Shown here: positions 1 through 11,783 of the stretch, piece by piece
How positions within the stretch are numbered: position 1 is the stretch's first letter
Layout: every line of letters begins with the position of its first letter
Assembly (NCBI GenBank): GCA_021292105.1
Contig: CM037857.1
Coordinates: 38,111,114-38,175,113 of the forward strand
DNA from: Anadara kagoshimensis
Lineage: Eukaryota > Mollusca > Bivalvia > Arcoida > Arcidae
Length of the DNA stretch: 64,000 bases
Direction: 5' to 3'
The notes under the pieces: generated by a model
Database searches by the model: none
Seen by the model: the letters and a program-made list of their open reading frames with translations, nothing else
What the model was told of the DNA's origin: nothing
Program-made: the position numbers and the translations under genes

Positions 1-81
1 AATATATGATTACAGACTAACACATCTAAAAAATGCAGTTCATATACTTCAATAACGATATTTACGAAGTATTGTAAATGC

Positions 82-84
<3 letters not shown>

Positions 85-137
<53 letters not shown>
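85..137. repeat. (GA)n microsatellite
   Basis: An uninterrupted AG dinucleotide run of about 53 bases. Confidence 0.98.
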
Positions 138-139
<2 letters not shown>

Positions 140-898
140 ATAAAAATCAGCAAATATACAAAAACCTTTGTGAGGTTGCTCCCACATATTGGACCAAATC
201 AAGTGTAGTCATCGTAAAAACGTAAATTTCAGCGAAGCAAAATGAAACGTGAACTTGATCTGTAACACATTGTGGTAGACCTACATGCCAAATCAGTTCA
301 ATATGTGCAAGCTTTTACAAAAAAAAACTACAGAAAACTATTTCAATCAAGTTAACAAAGACAATTGCAAAGTATCGGATTCGTAGCAAAACAAAACGTT
401 AGCTTGATCTGGAACTCATTGTGGTTGACTCGCATTCAAAAACTCAGCCTAGCTGCGGAAAACTTATAATTGACTGATGGACGGACGGAGGGACCGACCA
501 ACAGCATTATACTTCCTACATCTTAAGTTTTGTGGAGTATAATAATAAATACATGTACCCTACTAAAATCTGCCAAAATACAGAAAACCCAGAAACTTAA
601 ATTTAAAAACTGAATTTTACTTTACAAACCGAAGGAGGCCAATTTGCATTATCGCTCATCGCATAATACATAACATACGTACAGGGGTAGGCAAGGGTAC
701 AACCCTACAAGGATTATCAGAAAGTACATGTAGTAGTTATTTATTACATTTATATCTAAATCACTATTAGATGTTATGTTAATCATTTTGTAATGTGCCG
801 ATTTATGTGACACTAATAGTTTTCAGGTAATAGAAAAAAACCCAGCAAAATTAACAATTTATACATACATTTTTCTTTGGTAGTATGGTATTTAATAA
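138..898. other. Non-coding stretch with a degraded duplicated repeat
   Basis: No exon-like frame is visible. Two related segments about 150 bases apart, near 249 and 398, share the theme CTTGATCTGnAACnCATTGTGGT, so this looks like an old dispersed repeat with an internal duplication. A poly-GGAC stretch lies near 478-500. Confidence 0.5.
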
Positions 899-1000
899 AG
901 TCACTTATATCGGAATCAGAGCCACTTCTATCGGGATAGAATTTCCTTCTATCGGGTTAAAAGTCACTTCTATCGGAACAACAGTCGCTTTTATCGGCTA
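899..1000. repeat. Short tandem motif array (CACTTCTATCGG)
   Basis: Five loosely spaced copies of a core resembling CACTTCTATCGG, at roughly 20-25 base intervals, immediately upstream of a second and unrelated motif array. Confidence 0.75.
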
Positions 1001-1059
1001 AGAACGCACCTTAAATGCTGGTAAATGTTGGTTTCTAACGTTCAGATTTCAAAATTTTC

Positions 1060-1233
1060 GTTACTACATATAGCGGTTTTCATTTACTACATTTGTGGTA
1101 ACAAAAATTGTTACTACATTTGTGGTAACGGTCGTTCCTACATTTGTGGTTCGTTACTACATATGTGACACAATTTTATTACATTTGTGACTGTTACTAC
1201 ATTTGTGGTAGTTACTACATATAGGGGTCCCAC
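1060..1233. repeat. TTACTACATTTGTGG motif array, copy 1
   Basis: About eight copies of TTACTACATTTGTGG/GACAC separated by short variable spacers. The array ends in TTACTACATATAGGGGTCCC. A second array at 19730-20112 has the same motif and the same kind of end, so both belong to one repeat family, possibly the subterminal array of a mobile element. Confidence 0.8.
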
Positions 1234-1425
1234 ACCTCTTAATACTTTAACTTAATACCTGTTTGTTTTAATCGAGTAGGCGTTCGGGGAAAAACCTGAA
1301 AAATTATGTAACAGAAAAAAGAAATTGTAATTGAAAAGCATGAACTTATCAGCAGCCGACGTAACGAATAACATTAGTGATGGTACATCTGCATGACAAC
1401 AAAACATTTAAATAGAAACTGCCCT

Positions 1426-1460
1426 TGGCAACATGCCAGAGATACTTGCGTGTATATATA
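1426..1460 (+). promoter_or_regulatory. Putative promoter: NFI-like palindrome plus TATA box
   Basis: TGGCAACATGCCA (1426-1438) has the TGGCA-N3-TGCCA form of a full NFI/CTF site. It lies 14 bases before TATATATA (1453-1460). The same arrangement recurs at 13299-13337, and in both places a conserved CCGTCGG and a GT donor follow downstream. Function is inferred. Confidence 0.45.
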
Positions 1461-1536
1461 CACTTGTGGATGCATTCAATGTTTTAGTTTTACCTTGATT
1501 GTTACGACTACCGTCGGTTTTTTTTTTTTTTTTGGA

Positions 1537-1563
1537 ATGGAAGGTAAGACTATATTTATTTAA

Positions 1564-1606
<43 letters not shown>

Positions 1607-2037
1607 AATAGAAAGATTCTTTTTAGATGAGTTGTTTTGATTTCTGTTTCTGTCATTTTAATGTCAACTACATGTTTGAATATATTTTAGTACAAAAATT
1701 AGCTTTTTGGCATTCCTTCTCTTGTGCACTTTCAATAAATCGGACTGCACACCCGCTAAAAGTTTTTGAAATAATAATTTAAACAATGTTTGATTACTCA
1801 TGTAATTAATATTCAACCCACTTACCAAAAAACGGTCATGAAATATTTAGATAATACATGTACATATTTTGTAGCTATAGTTCAGCATAACATTGTTTAT
1901 AACTGCCATGATTCTCAATTTAATCCGTATTTTTTTCTTTCTTTTCAGTGACAATGAATTATGCGGATTATGAAAAACCCATGTCCATAAAAGGCTTCGG
2001 AGAACTAAAAGAGATGGAGATGAAGGGGAAGAGTTGA
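1537..2037 (+). CDS. Candidate two-exon micro-gene, 31 residues
   Basis: I do not recognise this product. An ATG at 1537 gives two codons plus one base before a strong donor (GGAAG|gtaagac, exon end 1543). A strong acceptor (tttctttcttttcag) opens an exon at 1949 in matching phase 1, which stays open to a TGA at 2035-2037. The joined product would be 31 residues, Lys/Glu/Met-rich, without a signal peptide. Support comes from the TATA-bearing promoter upstream, agreement of phase, and a 3' motif near 2070-2105 shared with loci at 5.9 kb and 14.8 kb. AATAAA with an A-rich tail lies near 2607. The small size makes a non-coding transcript or chance frame quite possible. Confidence 0.25.
1566..1605. 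repeat. (GT)n microsatellite
   Basis: About twenty TG units, lying inside the putative intron that begins at 1544. Confidence 0.97.
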
Positions 2038-2705
2038 AAGTGGAAAAAGTCAATTTGACGAATTTATTCCATTATGGAATATTCCCGTGTAAAGGCTATT
2101 AATATACCTTTGCATGTGTTAATTAATTTTTTATATGTTAACGTAGTTTTACTGTCTTCAAAGACGTTCTTCACATTATTACAAATTCAAGACATAAAAA
2201 CAGTATTTTCTTTCAGAACTATTGGCACACTCTAAATTCCTCATCATAAACTGTGGATTATCATATGTGATTAAACACCAACGTCCAAAAGAAACCTGCT
2301 GAATGAGGAACTTCGTTGAAGGATCTTTTCAAGATCATCATTATATGACTATTGATCTACAGACGAAGCAACTGTTAGATGTACTAAAGTTTCTTAATTA
2401 CATTATAAACTTTATTCATTTCCGGATACCTACAGAAAAAACGAACTAAAATTATTTAAAAACATGTACCACATAGAAAAATTGAAAATCGACAACTATG
2501 AACAAAATGTAATGTTTACCTTTTTTATTTCTATGTTTGTGAATTCTGGTGTATTGTTTTTCTTCTGTAATTTGTTGATTTAGACTTTAGATGTATTTCG
2601 TAATACAAATAAATTTGCAAAATTTAAAAAAAAGAATTTATGTTTTTCAACATAGTGTAGATATAGTGTATATGACTAAATCAAAAAGGATTAGCAACTC
2701 TTATG

Positions 2706-2995
2706 GATTAGTATGTTTGTTTTTGATTAGGTAGCTACACCCACCACGTGTGTAATCAAAAATTGTGTGAAAGGAACATGGAACTATAGGACCAAATGAG
2801 GCTCCTCTGAAACCCTTAATGTTTATACAGCCTATAATACCAACAGAAAATTAAAATTTTAGTTTCCACCAAGTAAATTATGCCGGTTGCCCCGGAAAAT
2901 ATGCATCTCATATTTAGCTAGCTACACCCGCCACGTATGAAATTGAAATTGCGAATGAGAGGAACCTGGAACTACGGATTGTCGAATATATTCGG
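2706..2995 (-). repeat. Dispersed repeat family A, two partial copies
   Basis: Two fragments of the window's commonest repeat. Its diagnostic core on this strand is GTAGCTAGCTAAACAGGAGG, next to a segment equivalent to TTCCATGTTCCTTTCAC. The first fragment is preceded by a family end (ATTAGTATGTTTGTTTTTGAT) in the opposite orientation, so the site is chimeric. Confidence 0.7.
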
Positions 2996-3419
2996 ATCTG
3001 ATAAACTACAATAAAACATCTACGATTTCTTCTTTTATCAAGATCAGATTGATTAAATGCGGTTTAACGTCCCTCTCAACAACAAGAGTTGATTGTAGTA
3101 ATGTTTTTACGCCATAGTCAAGATTTATTCACCCTTATTATTCAGGGTTGTCAGCTCTGGATTTGTTAAGGCATCCGGGTGGCGCTTAGAAACACTGACT
3201 GCCGATTGGTACTGTCACGCTTTTCGAGATTTAGATCATAGGGGAACTTAGGCCTAGGTTGTTAAAGATGTTTCAACGGTAAGCTGGACTTTTGATTATT
3301 GAGTGATAAATCTGACATTATGTGTTTTATTCGGGGTGACAAAAAAAGGAAACTGTTTAACTTCTAACTCTTATGGTGTTAAGGGATGCACATTTATGTT
3401 TTTAAACATAACGATCAAA

Positions 3420-3673
3420 CAAAATATACCAGTTCATATTCAAATAACAATCCAAAAGCAAAGTAAAAACTAAAAAACTGGAAAATTCAGAAGGGGAGTG
3501 AAGCCAGGTGCTCTAGACAGATAACCATCTCCTGTCTAACTGTTTACATCAACGACGTGGTACATCAATAATTGAAAGGAATGTGGATGTATGGATGCCA
3601 ATTATATCCAGGTGTAATTTTAGATAAAGAGACACTATACGTATCAACAGTATTGTGATGACGGCCACAAAAA
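3420..3673 (-). repeat. Dispersed repeat family A, near full length
   Basis: A diverged reverse-orientation copy that runs from the TTTTGGATTGT-like end through a GCACCTGGCTTCACTCCC-like centre to the TGGCCGTCATCACAATAC-like start. Confidence 0.7.
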
Positions 3674-4095
3674 AAATTAATGGTCCAGATTAGCCCAGAC
3701 TTTCATTAAACTTGAATCAATAATATATTTTAAATAACTTACGTGAACTAGCATGAGAAAATGAGAGGGAAAGAGTTATCCCCTCATTATATATTGTGAA
3801 TTAGTGTTGTTCATTGGCTTTTTGTCTATTATGTAATATGTATGAACATTTCTTATAATAAATACACGCTTTTAATCATTTAATCAATACATCGATTCAA
3901 TGTAAGAAGTAAGATGAATAGATTTTCTGACAATCAGCCGCTTTAAATTTTCATCTGGGTGGAACACTTTTCAGAAAATAAACCTTGGCCTAAATTCAAC
4001 CCTCGTTCTGTTTCATTTTGATTTACATATTAAATGAACTTTTATTTGGTAATAATTGTATAGCACCTATGCTCTTGCACGATTACACACATAGG

Positions 4096-4350
4096 TTCAT
4101 ATCCAAATCACACTCCAACAGTATAAACTTTAAACCCTGACTGATTAAGTTAATACATGGCCTTCCACCAGGGAAGTGATGCTGATGTTCGGGATGGGTA
4201 AGGTTATTCTGTCTAGCTAGCTTCACCCGCCACGTGTGAAACCGAAATATAGAATGACAGAAACATGGAACTATTGGACGTCGAATATATCAAGAACAAT
4301 TCTTAAATACCGGGACATCATACGTATCAGAATTATTGTGATGATGGGCA
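4096..4350 (-). repeat. Dispersed repeat family A
   Basis: A reverse-orientation copy with the central CTTCCACCAGGGAAGTGA and CTAGCTAGCTTCACCCGCC blocks intact. A further partial copy follows at about 4430-4530. Confidence 0.7.
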
Positions 4351-5539
4351 TTTTGATCATTTTCTCCAATTAATACAAAACAAAATCAGCGGCCCAAATT
4401 CTCATAATAAAGGCAAGGTAAAACTATGAATATGTGTACATTTAGATAAACACTTGGAGTTCCAACAAGGAAGTGAAACCGTGTGCTCTGAAAGAATAAA
4501 TACCTTTTATTTAGCTAGCTACGGCTACTAGCATAATTATGTTTACTTATAATTTATATTTAAACTGATTGCCCCTATATTTATAAATCGTTTATGACAA
4601 ACACTTTCGACTTTAAACCTTCATCTCTGTATTATCTGTTATTCAAAAATAGAACATTATGATAAATGCTTGTCAAAATGCCAAGCACAGATGCTATATA
4701 TGAGGGTGAAACTGCGTCGTCCATTAGTTTAAACAAAATTGGTTGCGTCTTACGTATCACGTTTTCCATGTATAGTTATTTAAAGGTAAGATTAGTTTTA
4801 ATGTTCCTTTAATTGTACCACAAAACCATTGTCAGTGATTATTATACAACATTTGACATTCGTCTTAGGTCTTAAGTCTTGACCATTTGGTAGCAGCCAT
4901 TGTGAATTTAAAACATTCTTAAAAATTCCTTGAACATCTTGCTTCTTATACTTTATCTTGTGTAAAAAGTATAAAAACATTTTATTTTCCTACACATTAC
5001 ACCACTTTGCCTAATTCTAAATCCAAGGAGTCTGAAATTATTCTCTTGTCATTATTTTACAAAAACGGTAAGTCAAGATACAAATATCTAATGCTGAACA
5101 AGGATTCTGTCAAATACCATACGGGGTCCAAACAAAAATATACTTAAGATATAATAATATAATGGTATAATAGATAATAATACAGTTTTTGATTGACAAC
5201 AAATTTGTTGCGTTTGGGAGTTTTTTATGTTTAGTGATTTGTTTCTTTATTCGTATAAAGTACAATGTATGCAGAACTTGTTAAATCTTGAGACAAGACT
5301 GCCGCCAAATCGTTCAACTGTAAGAATATACAGTTGACGTTCTATCTCTTTATAATCAAACGTTTGACGATAATGTGAATATGATCTATCCTAGTGATTC
5401 TTTAAAGAAAAGAAACTACTGGTTCTTCAAGGTTCTTCAAGGTCTACTCCATAGACTTATACTTCAATTATGATGCAAACAAAAGGCTATAGTTAAAGCT
5501 GTATTCCAAAACCAAAATATTCAAATTTTCTATTTTCAA

Positions 5540-5660
5540 CTTTCCTTATTTATGTAGCAGTATACTTGGGTCTCCTGCTCATGGTGTACTGGTTTCACAA
5601 GCACTACGTTATGAAAGAGCCTGTTCTAACTACGGGAACTTTAAACAACGAAACAGGACC
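5540..5660 (+). pseudogene. Degraded retroelement reverse-transcriptase fragment
   Basis: One frame reads a block like PAHGVLVSQALRYERACSNYG. It corresponds to the segment downstream of the catalytic domain that I can also read in the minus-strand fragment at 47526-47995 (AYGVFVTQLI). No longer frame is open, so this is debris, and it merges into a family A fragment at about 5640-5700. Confidence 0.55.
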
Positions 5661-5778
5661 GTGAAGCCGTGTGCTCGGGAAGAGTAACCATCTGCTGTTT
5701 AACAAAATTAGTTGAAAAGCCAAATCGTAAATGATTCATTTAATAAAATATCTGTTATCTGTTACAGGATTGCACAAT

Positions 5779-5925
5779 GATAACTTACATGATGGGTGAC
5801 AAATGGCACGGAGCCAGCCGTTGATGGAACCTCAGTTCACCCTTACCTCAGAAAAATAGCATCATCCGTTTAGATGGATTTTCCCATGTAAAAGGTTTAC
5901 ACCTTTGCATGTGTTTTTGTTTTCA
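5779..5925 (+). other. Possible terminal exon with a shared 3' motif
   Basis: An acceptor (ttatctgttacag) precedes a short segment. A motif follows, GATGGATTTTCCCATG...CCTTTGCATGTG (about 5873-5915), which is closely matched near 2070-2105 and 14800-14850, always on the plus strand. The coding frame is ambiguous. Confidence 0.3.
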
Positions 5926-6554
5926 AAATATTGACAATATTATGTATTTCTATTCTATTACAAATGATTTACTAATATGACATTAATAATGAAAGCAAAT
6001 TTACTTCTTTATCAACAAATGTTTAAATTAAGAAGACTTGAATTCTGTATGTAAATGACCAATGTAATGTTTAAAAATTTATTGTTACCTCAAAATTATC
6101 TATTGTATAAACAACTGAATTGTGAAACCTCGCAGGTGATCACTGGTATCAAATCTATAAAGAGATGTTACACTGACGGATATTGACAACATATTTTTGT
6201 TACAAGTACTAATGTCCACATGAAGCAACAGTAGCGACATTCGAGAAATAATGCAGCAAAAAATTCACAATTTTCATAAACCATTTTGAGAATAACTATG
6301 AACAATGAATACAATTCCAATCAATAAGTGATTTCTATTGCAATACATAGTATGACAACTAGGTATTTTGGATAGAATTTATACAACTAATAAAATTTTA
6401 AATAAATAGAAGAAATGCTGTTTTGATCTTTTTAATCCCTACAAACAATACTGCATGAGTTTATTATTTGTAATGTACATGCATTATATAACATAGAAAC
6501 ACACAAGTGGATAATTACATTACTAAAGATAACAATTGACTCTTAATGTCATAT

Positions 6555-6842
6555 ACAAAAAGTTTTATGACCGGCATCACAGTATTGTTGAAAAATTTTA
6601 TGTATCTGTGTCCAGGATTGCCCTGGATATATTTGACGTCCCATAGATCCATGTTCCTTTCACGCAATTTTGATTACACACGTGGCGGATGTAGCTAGCT
6701 AAACAGGAGGAGCTTACCATTCCGGAGCACCCGGCCTCACTTCCCTGGTGGAACTTCACGTGTTTAACTTACTTGTCAGTTTCAAAGTTTTTACTTTGTT
6801 TCTGGATTGTGATTCGGACATGGATTAGTATGTTTGTTTTTG
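6555..6842 (+). repeat. Dispersed repeat family A, full-length copy
   Basis: A good reference copy of the roughly 290-bp repeat. It starts AAGTTTTATGACCGGCATCA, passes GGATATATTTGACGTCCCAT and CACGTGGCGGATGTAGCTAG, and ends ATTAGTATGTTTGTTTTTGAT. No tRNA-like boxes and no terminal inverted repeats are visible. Confidence 0.85.
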
Positions 6843-8212
6843 ATACATGAATATAGTTAAACAAATTACGTAGTACAGTTGCTCGGAACCATTAACCTGT
6901 ATAATTGCGATGTGAATATGACATCAGCCAAACATAAACATGATCGAAATCAAAATCAATTAAAATAATCTACGATGGGAATTGAGACAGTCAAGTTCAG
7001 ACAGCGTGATACCTTTGTGTTATGATAAGGGGCGAGTTTGTTGGGCAAGAACTGTACGAAATCCCTGAAGTAACAGATTTACATCAATCATGATAGCGAT
7101 TTAGTATGTCGTTATTACGATCTAATTTTTACGTGTGTGTCCTTTCAGGGTCTCCATAGAATAGACTTTTTGTTGAAGTTTCCTTGTCACGGATTTGAAA
7201 TAGTGTGAGGTACATGTACGATTGTTGAGAATTTCGATTTGATTATATGCCATCCCTTTCTGAATGTTACAGGTCCAGTTAAAGACGACAAAAGCTTGCC
7301 GACGTTCAGTGGTTTTCTCTGGTTGTCATAGCTTTCTGCACCAATTTATAACTGCTGGATGAAAAAGTCTTGTCTTTGGCAAGAAACACCATTCCAAAAA
7401 CTGTTTAATATAATTAACAAATAGAGTCGTCAAGTTCAATGACTCATAATTTTAAATATAGACACAAATCAACCACAAACATACCAAGTCATGATTATAT
7501 GTATATATTTTATGTATTTATGAGTTGATAGACAAAAACTATTTAAATATTTACATACCGGCGTTATGTTTCAAACCAGTTATGCAATACCTGCCAACAA
7601 AATCATTTAAACATACCTGTGTGGTGCATTTGTTTATCGATTATTTATAACCTTTGATGTATAAACATTTGATAAACACAAGGACTTAAGGTGCACTGAA
7701 AATCGATAACTTGTGTAGATTCATTTTCAAAAAATAAATGCAAATGCATTTATAAATAGTACGCGCCACATTTTATTTGATATTTTATTTCGGGTTTTCA
7801 TTTTTATTTTTAATTTATAGGCGTTTTTAGAGTAAATTTTACTTTCAAATTTTGTCAATAAACAAATAAATGATTAAGGACAAATGAAGATTCAAAACAT
7901 GTTTATATTTTGTTCATTAATTTTTTAAATTATACTTCATATGCCAGGTTAATGCCAACAGGCTTAGGATTTAGATCTGTGGTGTGTCTATATTTAACAT
8001 ATTGACAGAGTTTCATAATTTGGATAACTATAACATCTTTTTTCAAAAATGTATCACATATATCTCGTAACACCGTGATATTAGTATCCCAACTTTAAAA
8101 GCTATTTATACTGTTCGATAATAAATATAACATTTAATTTAAGTTTTTTGTGCTATGTTTAAATGTTTATCAATCAAGAAATAAGCATTTGATTGTTTCT
8201 GAAGCCTAGTAG
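6843..8212. other. AT-rich stretch without recognisable content
   Basis: No exon-like frame with matching splice sites, no tandem repeat and no repeat family that I can identify. Confidence 0.5.
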
Positions 8213-8415
8213 ACAAAAGATTTTATGGCTGTCATTACAATATTGTTGATGAGAATGATGTATCTGTGGCCAAGATTACTCTGAATATATATCTAACGGC
8301 CCATGTTTCTAGGTTCCTTTCACTCTCAATTTTGATTAGACACGTGGCTGGTGAAACCAAGAGATACTTACCCTTCAGACATCACGCCTCCCTTTCCTAG
8401 TGGAAGTTCGTATCA
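8213..8415 (+). repeat. Dispersed repeat family A, truncated
   Basis: Covers the 5' two thirds of the family, from GATTTTATGGCTGTCATTAC to a TCACGCCTCCCTTTCCTAGT-like centre. The 3' end is missing. Confidence 0.7.
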
Positions 8416-8734
8416 ATACTATATAACCTTTTGAAATTTCATAAAAATTCTTACAAACGTTTTACAGGTTCTGCTCTTTTAGCTATTGAACAACACTTAT
8501 TGTTAAGCTTCAGACTAACAGCAGCATACAATATTCTTGTCTAAAACTAATTATTTTGAAGACTTAGGAAAACGTTGATTCTTCGATAACGTTACTAATA
8601 TTAGTCCCTGTGATTTTACCACATAAGATTCAATCAACTGGTAATCATATTTTGTTACCAATTAAAACATCACTTTAAAATGAAATGGTGTTTAATAACG
8701 GATTACGTGCAGTTTATAAGCACTTGAAGTGCAT

Positions 8735-9045
8735 TTCATCAAGGATATAAAAACCTCTTCTTATTATTCTTATTCCTATTATTATTCCGCCTTTCTCAAA
8801 ACCTACTGTCATAGTATATGCTGGATCAGATCTCGAAAACGGCTTGATGGATTTAGATGAAATTTGGTACCAATAATCTGTTATCTGTGTAGATATGCTT
8901 GACATGTTCATTTTCTCTTTATCTTGAAGGTGGGTGGATGTAAATTGCGTAATTAAATACGTCGTTGAGGCCCCGGGGAACCCAATTCTGAATGGACATA
9001 AGCTGGTAACGACACTTTAATAATACCAAGCCAATGCTTTTACCT
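8735..9045. repeat. Dispersed repeat family C, copy 1
   Basis: Shares blocks such as CTTGATGGATTTAGATGAAA, TTGGTACCAATAATCTGTT and CTTGAAGGTGGGTGGATGTA with 31010-31330, where it lies in the opposite orientation. It contains a TTATTATTCTTATTCC microsatellite-like stretch. Confidence 0.75.
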
Positions 9046-9670
9046 GTGATCAGTTAATCCTATTAGTGACCGTCAAAGAAGTCCACTCAAGCATGAAATC
9101 TTGTAAATGCACCATTTATAAATGGGACAAATTTAAGTAATAGATCTGTACAATACCAAGTCAGCCGGCAATGTCCGGTTAAAAGACCCTAGGGTATTAC
9201 ATGTATTTCTTTTGCATCAAAACGCCTCAACAATCTATAGAGCAATGAAGATCTCGATCTTTTAGATGCTGGAAATAACAATTGTAGCAATATACATGAG
9301 ATTTATTCCGTATAATATTTCCGCATTTATAAATGCACATTTCTTTGCGTTTCAAAACACCCCCAAAAATAACCATGTCCTTTTTATATTATGTCTCTCC
9401 CATAAGAAAACCCTCTGAGTGATCAAGATTAATAGCACTCTTATATTCGGGGACAGTTGCAAATCCTGAACCTAGGATCTTTAAACCGCATATATATGCC
9501 ATATATTATTTATGGATGGTGGGGAATCATACGTAACTGGTATCCCAGTTATAATCTCTAGTTATTATTATTATTATACCCCCGCAAACGAAGTTTGGGG
9601 GGTATATAGGAATCACCTTGTCCGTCTGTCTGTCTGTCTGCCTGTCCGTCTGTCCGTCTGTCCCGCTTTG

Positions 9671-10270
9671 TGTCCGGAACAGAACTTTTAAATCGTAGCA
9701 CCTAGGATTATCAAACTTGGTATGTGGATGCATCATTGGAAGGCAATGTGTCATGTACCAAATTTAGGCCACTGTTACCTTGACTTTGACCTTTGACCTC
9801 TATGAGAGTAAATCCTTGTGTATCTTCGTGTCCGGAACAGAACATTTGTACCGTAGCACCTAGGATTATCATACTTGGTATGTGGATGCATCATGGGAAG
9901 GCAATGTGTCATGTACCAAATTTAGGTCACTGTGACCTTGATTTTGACGTCTATGATAGTAAAACCTTGTGCATCTCCGTGTCCGGAACAGAACTTTTGT
10001 ACCGTAGCACCTAGGATTATCAAAATGGGTATGTGGATGCATCATGGAAAGGCGATGTGTCATGTACCAAATTTAGGTCACTGTTACCTTGACTTTGACC
10101 TTTGACCTCTATGAGAGTAAATCCTTGTGTATCTTCGTGTCCGGAACAGAACTTTTGTATCGTAGCACCTAGGATTATCAAACTTGGTATGTGGATGCAT
10201 CATGAAAATGGCGATGTGTCATGTACCAAATTTAGGTCACTGTGACCTTGACTTTGACCTTTGATATGAG
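9671..10270. repeat. Tandem array of about 155-bp units
   Basis: Four units start with GTGTCCGGAACAGAAC near 9671, 9828, 9980 and 10138. Several carry TGACCTTTGACCT (9787-9799 and 10096-10108), a direct repeat of nuclear-receptor half-sites with one-base spacing. Confidence 0.85.
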
Positions 10271-10369
10271 GGGTACCCATTTTGTGTAATCAACTTCTCT
10301 TACAGCTTTTAACCGAGAAGTCTGAAACTTTGCAACATTTAAACATATTGTTATCAATATTCAACTTCG

Positions 10370-10620
10370 GAATATTTTATGGCCATCATCACAATATTGT
10401 TGATAAGTACGATGTTTCTGTATGTATCAAAAATTATACGTTATATATTTGACGTCCTATAGTTTAGTTCCTAACATAAGCAATTTTGATTTTACCTGTG
10501 GCGGATATAGCTTTCTCACACTTGTGACATGGAAATCCCTTGTTTTTACCCATGTGGAATTTCCTTTTCTCCCATCTCTAAATATGAAAGATCGAAGTAT
10601 CCAGTGTAGGAAAGCCGTGT
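10370..10620 (+). repeat. Diverged family A copy inside the 2.2 kb element
   Basis: Weak but ordered matches to family A: TTATGGCCATCATCACAATATTG, then ATATTTGACGTCCTATAG, then GTGGCGGATATAGCT. Confidence 0.5.
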
Positions 10621-10659
10621 AGAATATTTCTTTCATCACGTGGGTGAAAACGTCATTCT

Positions 10660-11645
10660 ATAGGTACATGACGTGGTCTTGCAGGAAAATGACACCCGAG
10701 TCTCAAAACTTTAGAAATTTTCATTGCGTTTTAAATGTTTATTCTGAGAGATTATCATAAATAGCTTTGTTTTCTAGTTTATACACTGTGTATAAACCAT
10801 TTCAGGTACATTCTGTCCGATGGTCATATTTATTTTTATGTACAACTTTAAATAACAAAGTTAGATTTTCAAAAATGGCGACGATGTTACTTCTTTTTGA
10901 AGCACCAGAATGGGAGAAAAAGAATCAATTATGAGTTTATCCATGTAGGATAGGGAAATCTCAGCCTCGGGGTTCTGTACAGGAAAATATTCATCCTCGT
11001 TTGAGATATCTCTGTCTTACCCTGTTACTGGTGTAAGATTCTATTAATCTATACAGGAGGTGCTCAGATTTTCGGAGCAACCGATCAAAATTTGACCTTT
11101 CCGATATGACCTTGCCTAAAGGTAATGACACACCTTTGGGCCATGAAAATTATTCATTACGTGGTCTTGTAGGAAAATGACACCCGAGTCTCAAAACTTT
11201 AGAAATTTTCATTATTCTGAGAGATTATAATAAATAGCTTTGTTTTCTAGTTTATACACTGTGTATAAACCATTTCAGGTACATTCTGTCCGATGGTCAT
11301 ATTTATTTTTATGTACAATTTTAAATAACATAGTTAGATTTTCAAAGATGGCGTCGATGTAACTTCTTTTTGAAGCACCAGAATGGGAGACAAAGAATCA
11401 ATTATGAGTTTATCCATGTAGGATAGGGAAATCTCAGCTTCGGGGTTCTGTACAGGAAAATATTCATCCTTGTTTGAGATGTCTCTGTCTTACCCTGTTA
11501 CTGGTGTAAGTTTCTATTAATCTACACAGGAGGTGCTCAGATTTTCGGAGCAACCGATCAAACTTTGACCTTTCCGATATGACCTTGCTTAAAGGTAATG
11601 ACACACCTTTGGGCCATGAAAATTATTCATGGAAGTTTTATGACG
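10660..11645. repeat. Direct duplication of about 490 bp
   Basis: Two head-to-tail copies, about 10660-11155 and 11156-11645, share TGACACCCGAGTCTCAAAAC, TTATACACTGTGTATAAACC and GGAGGTGCTCAGATTTTCGG. Only scattered substitutions and one small internal deletion separate them, so the duplication is young relative to the element's family. Confidence 0.85.
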
Positions 11646-11783
11646 GTCGCCCACAGCAATTATTTGATATGACCCGACTACAATTTAACATGGACAGACG
11701 GACAGACAGACATTGTGATTCCTATATGGCCACCCAAACTAGTTTGCGGGGTATACGTTTGAGGGTTGTATAAATGGTTCGAT

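Larger units (their letters stand above)
2640..5500. other. Gene-free region of dispersed repeat fragments
   Basis: No supported exon. It holds several copies of repeat family A (entered separately) and a segment at 3055-3240 starting GGTTTAACGTCCCTCTC that looks like another dispersed element. The remainder is AT-rich sequence without structure I can name. Confidence 0.55.
9576..11755. mobile_element. 2.2 kb non-autonomous element with terminal inverted repeats
   Basis: The left end (TACCCCCGCAAACGAAGTTTG, then GGTATATAGGAATCACCTTG and a GTCTGTCT run) is the inverse of the right end (GACAGACAGAC...GATTCCTATATGG...AAACTAGTTTGCGGGGTATA). No transposase frame lies inside. The interior holds a tandem array of about 155-bp units and a long direct duplication. 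The same right end recurs at 33474-33680, so this is a repeat family. Confidence 0.75.

Noticed and set aside
1408-1656. Open frame with a His-Thr repeat
   Set aside because: It is a reading of the (GT)n tract and the poly-T run beside it.
9527-10063. Repeated short frames on both strands
   Set aside because: They arise from the tandem units of the 2.2 kb element. The similar peptides in different copies follow the DNA repeat.
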